Numbered from the stretch's first letter, positions 1 through 8,738 are shown. The stretch is DNA of 47,597 nucleotides from Lachnospiraceae bacterium (GCA_015057585.1 SVEF01000019.1:1-47597); one strand, 5' to 3'. Notes: a model not told the origin generated them from the letters alone. Translations and numbers: made by a program.

Positions 1-114
1 CTTTTTCGCATATGCTGCAACGAGTGCCTTTCTTCTGTTTACTGCCAGGCTTTCCGGGAAACAGTCACGGCTTACTGCCACGATTCCCACTTTCATGTTT
101 GGTACGTTGTTCAT
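1..114 (-). CDS. L-fucose/L-arabinose isomerase-like protein, N-terminal fragment (runs off the window)
   Basis: Only the first 38 codons are present; the gene continues beyond base 1. The start is the ATG at 114, preceded by a strong AAGGAGG site at about 123-129. The peptide opens with MNNVPNMKVGIVAVSRDCFP and then a basic RRKA stretch. From memory this resembles the opening of sugar-isomerase proteins of the L-fucose isomerase-like group, which interconvert aldoses and ketoses in the cytosol. With so little sequence no catalytic residue can be seen, so the family call is an inference. It lies downstream of the CotH-like gene on the same strand, separated by a terminator hairpin. Confidence 0.5.
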   Translation of the reverse strand, partial: MNNVPNMKVGIVAVSRDCFPESLAVNRRKALVAAYAKK

Positions 115-122
115 AGTTGTAA

Positions 123-192
123 TCCTCCTTGTTTTTACGGAGTAAAAATGCCCGCCCGCTTATGCGGGCAGAGGATTTCCTCCTTGTTTTTA
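123..192. repeat. 15-bp direct repeat flanking a terminator
   Basis: The same 15 bases (tcctccttgttttta on the + strand) occur at 123-137 and 178-192, on either side of the hairpin at 149-170. Read on the minus strand each copy contains a full AAGGAGGA Shine-Dalgarno sequence. Only the copy at 123-137 is placed to serve a gene, the isomerase-like gene starting at 114. Confidence 0.6.
144..170 (-). terminator. Rho-independent terminator of the CotH-like gene
   Basis: On the minus strand a TGCCCGC/GCGGGCA stem (164-170 with 149-155) is followed by a run of five U (144-148). It lies 35 bases after the stop codon of the CotH-like lipoprotein gene and just before the isomerase-like gene. Confidence 0.75.
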
Positions 193-204
193 TGTGTTTT
201 TATT

Positions 205-1857
205 TTATTCCGTCAAAAGCCATTCCTCATCCAGCCAGTTCATCCTCTTCTCAATCCAGTTCAAAATGTTACGCGCGTTTTTCGCTGCCTTGCTGAAAGT
301 AACTGTCAGGTCGTCCTCGTATTCCGTCACAAATTCCCGTTCTTCCTGCAGACAAGCCCTTAATTCACCTTCGGCAGCCAACTCGGTCCAACGCTCCCTT
401 ACCATCTGTACAAACCAGTCTTCCTTCATGAACAGGATAAACCAAGGATTTGACCGGTCTGTAAATTCTTTCGCAAACGCCTCGTCACAAAACGCGCCCG
501 CATAATACATCTTCTGCGCATTTCCCTGATACGTCCAGTCAAAATCCCACGGAGAAGTAAACTTTAACTTCTTCGTCTTACTGTTCTCCGAAAAATCAAC
601 GGCGAAGAAGAAACTGCCGTCACCACAGTCATAATCATGCACAATTTCATATAAAATGTACATATCCACAATCGATGCAAGATCCATCACAGCACCAATC
701 GTATCCTTTGCATTGTCATACTCTGACTTCACAAGTTTATACTCAGAATCAAAGGTATAGTATTCCTCATCCTCTACTGCCGAAAGCAGTATCTTGAAGC
801 AATTTGTCATGTACCTATTTATAAATGTCAACTGCGCATCCGAATAGATGTCACTCTTTAAAGAATACAGGGCAAATGTGAATTTTCTGGTCACTCCCTG
901 AATATCCGTCACAGTTGCTTTTTCATAATTCATGCGGAAATAGTAATCCTCATATTTCCCGTAATTGTCAATCTCTACATAATATCCGATGTCCGTACCG
1001 GTATACCCCTCTTCCGGTTCATAGATGTCGACCCGGTTTGGATTCACCTGATTTTGTTCACAGAGAAGGTAAATTCCGTGAGACTCTCCGTTTATGTATA
1101 AATGTACAAACCGGGAATCCGTACAATAGTTATCTTCCGGGAGAATTGCCCGTCCCATACGGAGTGCAATATCCTGCTTAATCAATTCCGATCCGGTCTT
1201 TAAAAGCACCCAGCTTTTACATTCCGCTCCGTCATTCAAACCGAGCATATTTTTCTTTTTATCAAACTTGATCCGGTAAGGTGCACCGTTCTTTCTTATT
1301 TTCTCTACATCACCATAATACGCACTGGCATTTCCTCTGACACGGATGCCGCCTTCGGCTTCCAATAAAAAATGCTCCTCTTCTGCGTTAAACACATCCA
1401 CTTCACACCGTACATATTCTTCCAAAGAAAGAATCTCTGCTCCGTTTTCCGTTATCACATGGATTACCGGAAGATTTGTTTCTGCCATTACAGACTGCAT
1501 AAACTCCTGCTTCTCCGCAGAAATAACCGGTGTTGGTGTATTCGTTGGCGTCGGCGTGTTCGTCGGTGTCGGCGTATTCGTCGGTGTTGGCGTATTCGTC
1601 GGTGTTGGCGTATTCGTCGGTGTTGGCGTATTCGTCGGTGTCGGTGTATTCGTTGGTGTCGGCATGTTCGTTGGCGTCGGCGTGCTCGTCGGCGTCGGTG
1701 TAAAAGTCTCCTGCAAAGCCTCGGTCAATGTCGGCGCTATCGTCCCTGTTGGTTCCATCGTCGGCACATTTCCATTATTTACCGGAGTAGTGCAGGCTGC
1801 CACTGTAAATACTATCCCCAGCAGGCACACAAAAACATAGTTTTTCCCACTCGTCAT
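205..1857 (-). CDS. CotH-family protein kinase-like lipoprotein with a TPTPTN stalk
   Basis: About 550 residues. The ATG at 1857 is chosen because AGAGGAGG lies about ten bases upstream and the protein then begins directly with a lipoprotein signal (hydrophobic stretch ending V-A-A-C, Cys about residue 22). A further upstream in-frame ATG at 1908 would bury this signal. After the lipid Cys comes a stalk of repeated TPTPTN hexapeptides (about residues 38-108), then a CotH-type domain. Recognisable pieces are [14 protein letters not shown] and the PWDFDWT motif, which resembles the metal-binding end of the atypical kinase fold. CotH of Bacillus phosphorylates spore coat proteins. Here a role on the outer membrane face, modifying or binding surface proteins, is inferred. 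A second CotH-like lipoprotein sits at the far end of the window. Confidence 0.85.
   Translation of the reverse strand: MTSGKNYVFVCLLGIVFTVAACTTPVNNGNVPTMEPTGTIAPTLTEALQETFTPTPTSTPTPTNMPTPTNTPTPTNTPTPTNTPTPTNTPTPTNTPTPTNTPTPTNTPTPVISAEKQEFMQSVMAETNLPVIHVITENGAEILSLEEYVRCEVDVFNAEEEHFLLEAEGGIRVRGNASAYYGDVEKIRKNGAPYRIKFDKKKNMLGLNDGAECKSWVLLKTGSELIKQDIALRMGRAILPEDNYCTDSRFVHLYINGESHGIYLLCEQNQVNPNRVDIYEPEEGYTGTDIGYYVEIDNYGKYEDYYFRMNYEKATVTDIQGVTRKFTFALYSLKSDIYSDAQLTFINRYMTNCFKILLSAVEDEEYYTFDSEYKLVKSEYDNAKDTIGAVMDLASIVDMYILYEIVHDYDCGDGSFFFAVDFSENSKTKKLKFTSPWDFDWTYQGNAQKMYYAGAFCDEAFAKEFTDRSNPWFILFMKEDWFVQMVRERWTELAAEGELRACLQEEREFVTEYEDDLTVTFSKAAKNARNILNWIEKRMNWLDEEWLLTE
1531..1701 (-). repeat. Tandem 18-bp repeats encoding the TPTPTN stalk
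   Basis: About nine imperfect copies of an 18-bp unit encode Thr-Pro-Thr-Pro-Thr-Asn. Copies differ mainly by synonymous changes (gtc/gtt, ggc/ggt), so they are old enough to have drifted but could still change number by slippage. Such stalks typically carry a lipoprotein domain away from the membrane through the cell wall. Confidence 0.9.
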
Positions 1858-1891
1858 CCCGTTATTTTCCTCCTCTTGTCTCTCTTTCTCT

Positions 1892-1920
1892 ATCTTAACA
1901 TTATTCAAAAGTACTGTCTA
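1892..1920 (-). promoter_or_regulatory. Predicted promoter of the CotH-like gene
   Basis: On the minus strand TAGACA (1915-1920) and TAAGAT (1892-1897) are separated by 17 bases. They lie 35-63 bases upstream of the chosen start at 1857. Confidence 0.45.
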
Positions 1921-1964
1921 TAAAAAACGCACATGAAAAAAATGAAAAATTTGCAAAAAAGTAC

Positions 1965-1993
1965 TTGCCAAACAAGAAAACATGTTATATAAT
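1965..1993 (+). promoter_or_regulatory. Promoter of tRNA-Gln
   Basis: TTGCCA (1965-1970), a 17-base spacer and a consensus TATAAT (1988-1993). Transcription would start near 2000, about 23 bases before the mature tRNA. Confidence 0.8.
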
Positions 1994-2022
1994 ATCATTC
2001 GTGTCAGTGATGAACACAATTT

Positions 2023-2094
2023 AGGGCTATCGCCAAACGGTAAGGCAACGGACTCTGACTCCGTCATCTCAAGGTTCGAATCCTTGTAGCCCTG
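2023..2094 (+). tRNA. tRNA-Gln (anticodon CUG)
   Basis: The acceptor stem pairs AGGGCTA with TAGCCCT. The anticodon stem ACGGA/TCCGT encloses the loop CTCTGAC with anticodon CTG. The T loop is GTTCGAATC. The discriminator base is G and the 3' CCA is not encoded. It is a single-gene unit with its own promoter and terminator. Confidence 0.95.
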
Positions 2095-2105
2095 CTCCTT
2101 CTCTT

Positions 2106-2136
2106 AAAACCGATTTATTTCGGTTTTATTTTTTTG
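2106..2136 (+). terminator. Terminator of tRNA-Gln
   Basis: AAAACCGA/TCGGTTTT stem followed by a run of T starting 12 bases after the tRNA. Confidence 0.9.
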
Positions 2137-2160
2137 TAAACCCCTTCATAAAACAAAAGT

Positions 2161-2194
2161 AAGGCGCCGCTTTTTTTTGCGACGCCTTTTTGTT
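2161..2194. terminator. Terminator hairpin downstream of deoB, usable in both directions
   Basis: AAGGCG(C)CGC pairs with GCG(A)CGCCTT around a T-rich loop. A T-run follows on the + strand and a T-run is weakly present on the minus strand. It lies 15 bases past the deoB stop codon. Confidence 0.65.
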
Positions 2195-2208
2195 TTTCCC
2201 AAACACTT

Positions 2209-3378
2209 TTACTTCAATATTTCTTTTAAATACGATGTTCCGGCAATTTCTCCGTTCACCCCAAAGTATTCCAGAACCGTTGCACCGGTATCCGCAAAAC
2301 TGTTCCGTGTTCCGAGATTTACTCCTTCCTTTACCTTTGGTCCGATGGCCACCACTGCCACATGCTCTCTGGAATGATCGGTAGACGGGGTGATTGGATC
2401 ACAACCATGATCTGCAGTAATCAAAAGCAAATCATCTTCACGAAGCCCTTCCACCAGTTCCGGCAGACGGCTGTCAAAATAGGACAATGCCTTTGCATAA
2501 CCCTCTACATCGTTTCTGTGTCCATATACCATATCAAAATCCACCAGATTGGTAAAACAAAGACCTTCAAACTCTTCCTTCATCCATTCCAGTGTTCTGT
2601 CAATTCCCTCTGCATTATTTGCAGTACGGACTGTTTTGGTGATTCCGCTTCCTGCAAAGATATCATTAATCTTTCCTACCGCACGTACTTCCATTCCTGC
2701 CTCCGAAAGATAATTTAACATCGTCTTCTTTGGCGGAACCAGAGAATAGTCATGGCGGCGGGAAGTCCTCTTAAACGGATACTCACCCTCAAACGGTCTT
2801 GCAATGATACGTCCCACGCCATACTTACCTGTACAAAGTTCCCTCGCAATTTCACAATAACGATATAATTCCTCAATCGGTACAACGTCCTCATGTGCCG
2901 CAATCTGGAACACGCTGTCTGCGGAAGTATAGACAATCAGCGCGCCTGTTTCCACGCTCTCCTGTCCGTAATCTTTAATCACTTCCGTACCGGAATACGG
3001 TTTGTTACAAATTACCTTTCTTCCGGTTGCCTCTTCAAACGCAGCAATCAGCTCGTCCGGAAAACCGTCCGGAAATGTCGGAAGCGGTTCTGCCGATTCG
3101 ATACCCGCAATCTCCCAATGTCCGATTGTGGTATCCTTACCCTTCGATGCCTCTGCGATGCGCATCACCGCACCTTTGGCCGGTGCCTCCGTCTTTTTCA
3201 GTTCACGGATTCCTTCCAGGTCAAATAATCCGTACGATTCCATATGCGGCATTGTAAAATGCTCACTTGTTGCCGCTGCCCTCATCGTATTACTTCCTGC
3301 ATCTCCATATTCTGCAGAATCCGGCATTTCTCCGATTCCTACACTGTCAAGTACAATTAAAAAAACTCTTTTTGACAT
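2209..3378 (-). CDS. deoB: Phosphopentomutase
   Basis: 389 residues, the usual length for DeoB. It interconverts (deoxy)ribose-1-phosphate and -5-phosphate in nucleoside salvage, in the cytosol, using Mn2+. The alkaline-phosphatase-superfamily landmarks are visible: LDSVGIGE with the metal ligand Asp11, KDTTIGHWE at 81-89 with the phospho-accepting Thr, and ADHGCDP near the C terminus. The start at 3378 is preceded by AAGGAGGAAAA. It stands alone here; no nucleoside phosphorylase or deoxyribose aldolase is adjacent. Confidence 0.97.
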   Translation of the reverse strand: MSKRVFLIVLDSVGIGEMPDSAEYGDAGSNTMRAAATSEHFTMPHMESYGLFDLEGIRELKKTEAPAKGAVMRIAEASKGKDTTIGHWEIAGIESAEPLPTFPDGFPDELIAAFEEATGRKVICNKPYSGTEVIKDYGQESVETGALIVYTSADSVFQIAAHEDVVPIEELYRYCEIARELCTGKYGVGRIIARPFEGEYPFKRTSRRHDYSLVPPKKTMLNYLSEAGMEVRAVGKINDIFAGSGITKTVRTANNAEGIDRTLEWMKEEFEGLCFTNLVDFDMVYGHRNDVEGYAKALSYFDSRLPELVEGLREDDLLLITADHGCDPITPSTDHSREHVAVVAIGPKVKEGVNLGTRNSFADTGATVLEYFGVNGEIAGTSYLKEILK

Positions 3379-3411
3379 TTTTCCTCCTTATCTGAACACA
3401 TTCCTTTCAAT

Positions 3412-3441
3412 TTTATATTTTCTTCATTGCTATCCAACCAA
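3412..3441 (-). promoter_or_regulatory. Possible deoB promoter
   Basis: On the minus strand TTGGTT (3436-3441) and TATAAA (3412-3417) are separated by 18 bases. It overlaps the divergent promoter of the PAP2 gene, so the two could compete for polymerase. The match is modest. Confidence 0.35.
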
Positions 3442-3455
3442 AACCGTGCTATACT
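3427..3455 (+). promoter_or_regulatory. Promoter of the PAP2-family gene
   Basis: TTGCTA (3427-3432), a 17-base spacer and TATACT (3450-3455), with a TGC extended -10 directly in front. Confidence 0.7.
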
Positions 3456-3501
3456 TCTTCTCAGTTTTGTTTTGTTCCGCAAAAAAAGAAAGGATTGTAT
3501 C

Positions 3502-4167
3502 ATGAAAAAATTTTTATATAAATACAAACACGCCTTAGCGTTACTTTACCTCCCTCTGTATCTGATTGCCTTTTTCTCTCTGGAAAGCATCGTCAGTAAC
3601 GACAGCGAATACACCCTGGTCGAATGTCGCCTGGATGACTTCATTCCGTTCTGGGAGATTTTTATTATACCATATTATTTGTGGTTTGTGTACATTGCTG
3701 CTACCTTTGTTTATTTTTTCTTTGCCGACCGGCAGGATTTCTTCCGTCTTTGCCTGTTTATGTTCACAGGTATGACGATTTGCCTGATTATCTATGCCGT
3801 CTGGCCAAACGGACACACGCTCCGACCGGATTTGTCCACCCTCGGACGGGATAACATTTTTCTCCGTCTCCTTGGCCGATTATACACGGCAGACACCTCC
3901 ACTAACGTATGCCCGAGCATACATACTTTAAATTCCATTGGTGCCTGCATTGCCTTTTATCATGCAGACCGTATTAAAAAAGCAAAATACGGCAGAGCCG
4001 TGCGCATCGGTACACTGGTACTTACCATTTCCATCTGCCTCTCTACCGTATTCTTAAAACAGCATTCCATTCTTGATGTATTTGCAGCCATGGCTTTAGC
4101 AATACCGCTTTACCTGGTTGCCTACCTTCCGAAATACGACCGTATCCGGAAGTTCCTTGCAGGTTAA
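3502..4167 (+). CDS. PAP2-superfamily membrane phosphatase
   Basis: 221 residues from the ATG at 3502 (AAAGGA upstream); a longer reading from 3427 would start inside the promoter. Five or six hydrophobic segments alternate with loops. The acid-phosphatase signature is present in its C-terminal parts: CPSIHTLNS (the PSxH motif) and LKQHSILDV (the active-site His followed four residues later by Asp). Proteins of this type dephosphorylate lipid phosphates such as undecaprenyl or phosphatidylglycerol phosphates at the membrane. Some relatives are inositol-phosphoceramide-synthase-like. The exact substrate cannot be told. It converges on the glycosyltransferase gene with overlapping stop codons. 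Confidence 0.82.
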   Translation: MKKFLYKYKHALALLYLPLYLIAFFSLESIVSNDSEYTLVECRLDDFIPFWEIFIIPYYLWFVYIAATFVYFFFADRQDFFRLCLFMFTGMTICLIIYAVWPNGHTLRPDLSTLGRDNIFLRLLGRLYTADTSTNVCPSIHTLNSIGACIAFYHADRIKKAKYGRAVRIGTLVLTISICLSTVFLKQHSILDVFAAMALAIPLYLVAYLPKYDRIRKFLAG

Positions 4168-5180
4168 TTAAACTGGAACAATTTTCTGGCGATTTCATAA
4201 CCGATCTTCACAACTTCCTGTGCAGGTCGGTTTTTCATTTTATTGAAATAGCCAAGCATCGTTCTGCTGATGGTTTTGTACAACCTTTTGTTTGCATTCT
4301 CAAGATATCCCCACAGTTCATCCTTCTTATCCAGACTTTCCTCCGTCCCAATTTTAATCAAAAATACGGAAGAAATCGTCATCATGATGCCAAGATATTT
4401 GGTCATATAAGCACGGAGCGGACGATTGCGGAGTTTGGTCAGATCGTGCAAATCAATCATGGTTTTTGTCACCAAAAGCTGTTGGTCAATCCGCTTCATC
4501 ATGTTATTTTCATTGACCGATTGGTCGGCTCTTCCGATAAAATAACGGTAAAGATTCAAATCCTTGTAATACATCGTCTTAACCGACGGTAACGGCTGGT
4601 ACACATAAATGTTATCCACATAAAAAGTGTGTTTTGGCAGTTCTAATCCACAATCCTTTAAAAGCTTGGTACGATAAATCACCGAATGCATCAAAATAAA
4701 CTGCCCCTGGCGGAAATGCGACACATCCTCCCAGCCAAACACACAATCCTGCGGCATGGCATTCCGGTAATGCACCACTTTCTTTCTCTTCTCGCCGACT
4801 TTCTCATAGACGTAATTACAAATAAACATATCCAAATTGGTACCGTCTAACAGAAGCTCTTTTAGCGTATGCAGGACTTCCACCAGTGCTTCCTCTTTCA
4901 CCCAGTCGTCGCTGTCCACCACTTTAAAGTAAAGTCCGGTCGCCTCACGCAGTCCGGTATTGACAGCACTGCCATGCCCTCCGTTTTCCTGATGAATCAC
5001 ACGGACAATGCCCGGATGCTCTGCTTCCAGTTCTTGTCCGATTTCATATGTGCGGTCCGTCGAACCGTCATCTACGATGATGATTTCCATCTCATCGCCG
5101 CCCGCCAGCAAAGTTTCCACCGCATGGCGCATGTAACTTTCCGAATTGTAACACGGAATTGCAACTGATAATAGCTTCAT
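4164..5180 (-). CDS. Family 2 glycosyltransferase
   Basis: 338 residues with a GT-A fold N terminus: VAIPCYNSESYM, IIIVDDGSTDRT, NGGHGSAVNTGL and VDSDDWV (the DxD nucleotide-sugar/metal site). These enzymes move a sugar from a nucleotide donor onto an acceptor, usually a cell-surface glycan. The acceptor is unknown. The C-terminal part is predicted soluble and has no obvious membrane helix. The RBS is AAAGGAGAAC. It follows the large membrane-anchored protein by 36 bases on the same strand, so it is probably co-transcribed. Its stop codon overlaps that of the PAP2 gene by four bases (TTAA at 4164-4167). Confidence 0.88.
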   Translation of the reverse strand: MKLLSVAIPCYNSESYMRHAVETLLAGGDEMEIIIVDDGSTDRTYEIGQELEAEHPGIVRVIHQENGGHGSAVNTGLREATGLYFKVVDSDDWVKEEALVEVLHTLKELLLDGTNLDMFICNYVYEKVGEKRKKVVHYRNAMPQDCVFGWEDVSHFRQGQFILMHSVIYRTKLLKDCGLELPKHTFYVDNIYVYQPLPSVKTMYYKDLNLYRYFIGRADQSVNENNMMKRIDQQLLVTKTMIDLHDLTKLRNRPLRAYMTKYLGIMMTISSVFLIKIGTEESLDKKDELWGYLENANKRLYKTISRTMLGYFNKMKNRPAQEVVKIGYEIARKLFQFN

Positions 5181-5216
5181 TTTTTTGTTCTCCTTTATTC
5201 CCCTCTTCCATAATTA

Positions 5217-7736
5217 TTATGGAAGAAAACTTACGAATACGTTTCCTGTTTCTTCAAACAATGCCTCCGCCTCAGCAAGCGAAACCGTCTCCTTTTTTCC
5301 TTCCTTTGGATTATACATCACCACCTGCGTCGCACTGTACTGGGTAATCAGCACTGCTTCATTTCTTCCTCTCAGGGCAAATACCGGCATTCCCTTATAT
5401 ACATAATACAATGCCTCGTCAAGCGTCACCCCGCCGAGTTCCAGCACCCGCAAGCCGGTCTTTTCCTCTAAAAAGCCTTTGACACTCATCTCTCCTGTAA
5501 ACTCTGCTCCGGAAAGATCAAATCCGGCACTGTCTGCCATCATCTGAACTACCGCCTGACGACTGTCAAGTCCGCTCTCCCGACAGGAAACGCCCGGAAT
5601 AGATGCTACCAGATCCGCGGAGTACTTGACACCGCGTTCCCATACGACGCGTCCGGTTTCGTTCATTACGGTACCCACCACATCACTGCGGTCTGCAAGT
5701 CGGATAGCCTCTGCACAATCCTCTGTCAGTAAAATCACATCACCAAACGACCACACCATATATTGCTCCCGCACCTCTTCCAGTGCCTCAATACGCACGG
5801 TCGTGTCCTTGGCAATTACTGTGTTCGGAACCCGTTTTGCCTCCGGTGCCTCTTTCATTTTGTATGCCGACGGCAAATCGATATAATATTCCACAAACAT
5901 CAGTTCCGTAACACGTTTTTCCAGCGTTACCGGTTTCTTTACCGGTTCCGTACTGTTGATAATATAATCATCGATTGCAATCTCATAACCTGTCTTTATT
6001 TTTTCCACACGATTTAAACAGATGGAATTTCCGGACGCATAGGCATCTGTTACGTAAAAGTTATCTTTTTGGTATACCTTTTTGACATCGCCATTCTTAT
6101 CCGTAATTTTTACCTGGTACGCCGGATACACAATGGCTCCGTCGCCTCCCTGCATCACGTCAGTAAGCCTTCCGTACCCGAAAATCAAATTCTCATCTAT
6201 CAGCCCAAACACACGGATAAATTCGCCTTCCGGTGCCGTTACTGTCTTTTTCTCTCCGGATTCCAAAAACAACAGCTGTACCTTGTGATCCTCTGTTTCC
6301 TGCCACGCCACATAAGCACCGCTTCTTGAAAATACCACGCTCTCTTCCTTTGCCGAATCCGAAAGTACTGTCAATGACTCCGTAATCAGATTATAGGAAT
6401 ACAACGTACTGTACGCCATGAAATAAAACACATCCAGGTCACTCATATAGCAAAACTGTCCGAGTTCCCGGTTGATTTTTTGATAGGTCGCATTAATCGG
6501 CAGATATAGCTGCTCTTCAATCCGGTCCTCTCCGCGGTAATAACGGTACAGTAAAATACCGGTCTTTCCCTCATAGGCACCTCGCCCCATATAACCGTAC
6601 ACCATAAAACTGACATCGCCGTTTTCATGCAGTTTCAATACCCGGACGTCATATTCCTCACAGGACAATCCCTGTTCCGCTTCGTTTTCATTACGTAGGG
6701 AAAACACCTTGGACGCGCGGTTCTCCGCCATATTATAGTGCCACAATTCTTTATTCCGGACAAAGGTGAGAATGCTGTTGTCACTAATGGTGTAAAATTC
6801 CAAATCTGTTTCATTCGACACACCGAGCTTAAACTGATTTTGCGACACGCTGGCAAGTCGCACATCAAACACTGCTTCCATGGTTCTTTCATAGTTCAAC
6901 AAATGCTTTGCCGTATCGGTTACAATAATACGGTATTTTTCCGTAACATAATACTGCTCGACGCCTGTATCTGTCGTAAGTTCCGCCAGATACGTCACGG
7001 TACCCACTGCAATATTGGAATATACCTCGGACAAATTAAGCACCGGTTCTGTCAATACCTTCGGCTCAAGATTTCCCCAGCACACCATGTAAAAGCTGTC
7101 CTTGATATCAATATAGGAATAGGTAGAACCTTCGTCACGGTACGTACTTTCCAGATATGGAATCACGGCATTGTAATTCTTCTTCAGTGTATTCTGTGTA
7201 AACTCATTAATAAAGGTAACCTTTTCCGCAAAACAACTGTTTTCATAATATTTCATACGGAAGTAATAGTAAATACGCCGGCTTTCGGAGTCTACTAACA
7301 TTACCGTAGCCACATACTCCCTGCCGCTTTCCATCTCCGCCTCAAGCCTTATTCTGGCACGCTTATATTCTCCCTCCTGCTCCAGAGCCAAAATGGTGCC
7401 GGAAGCAATCTCTTCCCTGGTTACCACATCACTTACTTCATAATGAACCTTTCTGACGTCGGTTTGGTTCTCGTCAATTAAAAGTTCCACTACTTTATCC
7501 GCTTCCACCGAAACCATATGCTCACGCACCGAAAACTCATCCAGCGGCGATGTGTACCCGTACAAGCGGTTTAGCAACGCCCCGTCTGCCCGTGTTGCTA
7601 CCGTCGGAAGGGAAGTCTCTGACATCGCAATCTCTTTTTCTATCTGGAACATAACCTCATCCATGTTGCTGCCGAAAAACAGAATTGCACAAACAAACAC
7701 CGCAGACAACACTACAATTTTGGTAATATATTTCAT
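5217..7736 (-). CDS. Large membrane-anchored protein: beta-propeller-like body with a degenerate C39-like C-terminal domain
   Basis: 839 residues from the ATG at 7736; a TTG four codons earlier is crowded by the RBS. Residues about 3-24 form one membrane helix, so the rest is probably extracellular. After a short beta-rich region (about 60-160) comes a long stretch of strand-rich repeats typical of a beta-propeller. The last about 110 residues read like a C39/papain-like peptidase domain (a Q-x-x-M-M-x-x-x-x-G helix, then an AVLITQY strand and a YNPKEGKKETVSL segment). The positions where the catalytic Cys and His would lie are occupied by Ser/Arg and Glu. I infer a non-enzymatic domain. It sits between a YwmB-like protein and a glycosyltransferase. 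No named family is recognised. Confidence 0.6.
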   Translation of the reverse strand: MKYITKIVVLSAVFVCAILFFGSNMDEVMFQIEKEIAMSETSLPTVATRADGALLNRLYGYTSPLDEFSVREHMVSVEADKVVELLIDENQTDVRKVHYEVSDVVTREEIASGTILALEQEGEYKRARIRLEAEMESGREYVATVMLVDSESRRIYYYFRMKYYENSCFAEKVTFINEFTQNTLKKNYNAVIPYLESTYRDEGSTYSYIDIKDSFYMVCWGNLEPKVLTEPVLNLSEVYSNIAVGTVTYLAELTTDTGVEQYYVTEKYRIIVTDTAKHLLNYERTMEAVFDVRLASVSQNQFKLGVSNETDLEFYTISDNSILTFVRNKELWHYNMAENRASKVFSLRNENEAEQGLSCEEYDVRVLKLHENGDVSFMVYGYMGRGAYEGKTGILLYRYYRGEDRIEEQLYLPINATYQKINRELGQFCYMSDLDVFYFMAYSTLYSYNLITESLTVLSDSAKEESVVFSRSGAYVAWQETEDHKVQLLFLESGEKKTVTAPEGEFIRVFGLIDENLIFGYGRLTDVMQGGDGAIVYPAYQVKITDKNGDVKKVYQKDNFYVTDAYASGNSICLNRVEKIKTGYEIAIDDYIINSTEPVKKPVTLEKRVTELMFVEYYIDLPSAYKMKEAPEAKRVPNTVIAKDTTVRIEALEEVREQYMVWSFGDVILLTEDCAEAIRLADRSDVVGTVMNETGRVVWERGVKYSADLVASIPGVSCRESGLDSRQAVVQMMADSAGFDLSGAEFTGEMSVKGFLEEKTGLRVLELGGVTLDEALYYVYKGMPVFALRGRNEAVLITQYSATQVVMYNPKEGKKETVSLAEAEALFEETGNVFVSFLP

Positions 7737-7813
7737 CGGATCTAACAATTCCTTTCTCTCTCCAAAGATAGAAACATTTTACCGCTTTTTATCCAAAACT
7801 ACAACCTTTTTCT

Positions 7814-8608
7814 TTACCAGACATCCGGCAGAATCGGCGATGCCAGATAAAGAATCGTCTTATAATTTTCTTCATCCTGACTCATAGCCAGATGTATGTT
7901 AATTTTCTTATTCTCTACCGTGATATAATTTTCCAGTGCTCCGGTATAAGCATATACTGTATATAAGTCATCTTCCCTGTAATCATACACCACTTTAGCA
8001 TTCAATGCCGATAACACCCGCTCCGTCACGGCATCCTTCCTGTTTTCCGTCAGATATCCGCTGTATTCTCCTACCAACTGAATGGTTGTACTGATATCAC
8101 ATCCTTTCAGACCGCCAAAGATTTTCTCCAAACGTTCCTTATATAATAGGATGCTCTCTGCTGATTCCGTCAAGGTGATTTTGGCATACAGATAATGCTT
8201 CGGTTCTGTCTCCTCTCCGTTCTCCTCCAACAGACTGATAATACGCAGATTGGTCGTTGCAGCCCTCGCCTGCTTTTCATAGGAAAGTTCCTGCCTTTGC
8301 TTCGTGCTTATTATTTCCGCCTCCCCCTCTATCGTCAGCCCGATTTCCTTTGCTATTTTCCTAAGCATCTGCTGCTTATCAAAGGAATCCAGATATTCTT
8401 CCGGGAACCGCGCTGTCACTTCTACCGTCGCCGAGGAAAACACCGGATTGGTCACAGAAAACGCCGACACCAGACTGGTGTTTTTCTCAAACAGGGCTCC
8501 GATCAACATCTTTAGAATGACAAACAACCAGACTGCTGCAATCAACATCCACAGCAACATATGCTTTGGCACCTTTGCGCTTCTTATTTTGATTTTTCTT
8601 TCTTCCAT
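7814..8608 (-). CDS. YwmB-family (DUF1779, TATA-box-binding-like fold) protein
   Basis: 264 residues. There is one N-terminal membrane helix (about 18-38) and an extracellular alpha/beta domain. The C-terminal pattern (YTGALENYI, then a 'K-I-N-I-H-L-A' strand, then 'T-I-L-Y-L-A-S-P-I-L') matches my recollection of YwmB proteins, which are found in endospore formers and whose fold resembles TATA-binding protein although they do not bind DNA promoters. Function is unknown; a cell-envelope role is inferred from the anchor. The RBS is GGAGTGATGGGAT. It is the first gene of a probable three-gene unit with the 839-residue protein (77-base gap) and the glycosyltransferase. Confidence 0.65.
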   Translation of the reverse strand: MEERKIKIRSAKVPKHMLLWMLIAAVWLFVILKMLIGALFEKNTSLVSAFSVTNPVFSSATVEVTARFPEEYLDSFDKQQMLRKIAKEIGLTIEGEAEIISTKQRQELSYEKQARAATTNLRIISLLEENGEETEPKHYLYAKITLTESAESILLYKERLEKIFGGLKGCDISTTIQLVGEYSGYLTENRKDAVTERVLSALNAKVVYDYREDDLYTVYAYTGALENYITVENKKINIHLAMSQDEENYKTILYLASPILPDVW

Positions 8609-8702
8609 ATCCCATCACTCCTAACAAAATTTGATATGGATATTATTTCCTCTGTTCCTGCCCGCTATACCACAACTTCTTGCTTCTCATCCTTTTCTTC
8701 TC

Positions 8703-8731
8703 TTGAATTTTCCTCTTTCCCGTGCTATACT
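8703..8731 (+). promoter_or_regulatory. Promoter of queT
   Basis: TTGAAT (8703-8708), a 17-base spacer and TATACT (8726-8731) with a TGC extension. The predicted start lies almost at the first base of the preQ1 aptamer. Confidence 0.75.
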
Positions 8732-8738
8732 TGGGCTC

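Noticed and set aside
1531-1701. CRISPR-like array
   Set aside because: The repeats are contiguous 18-bp coding units without spacers. No CRISPR array or cas gene was seen in the window.
1346-1923. Long open frames on the + strand rich in Gly/Val or Arg/Cys
   Set aside because: They are the opposite-strand reading of the TPTPTN repeat; no RBS and low-complexity composition.
8609-8738. A small coding sequence opposite queT
   Set aside because: The open frame on the minus strand crosses the riboswitch and has no RBS or protein-like composition.
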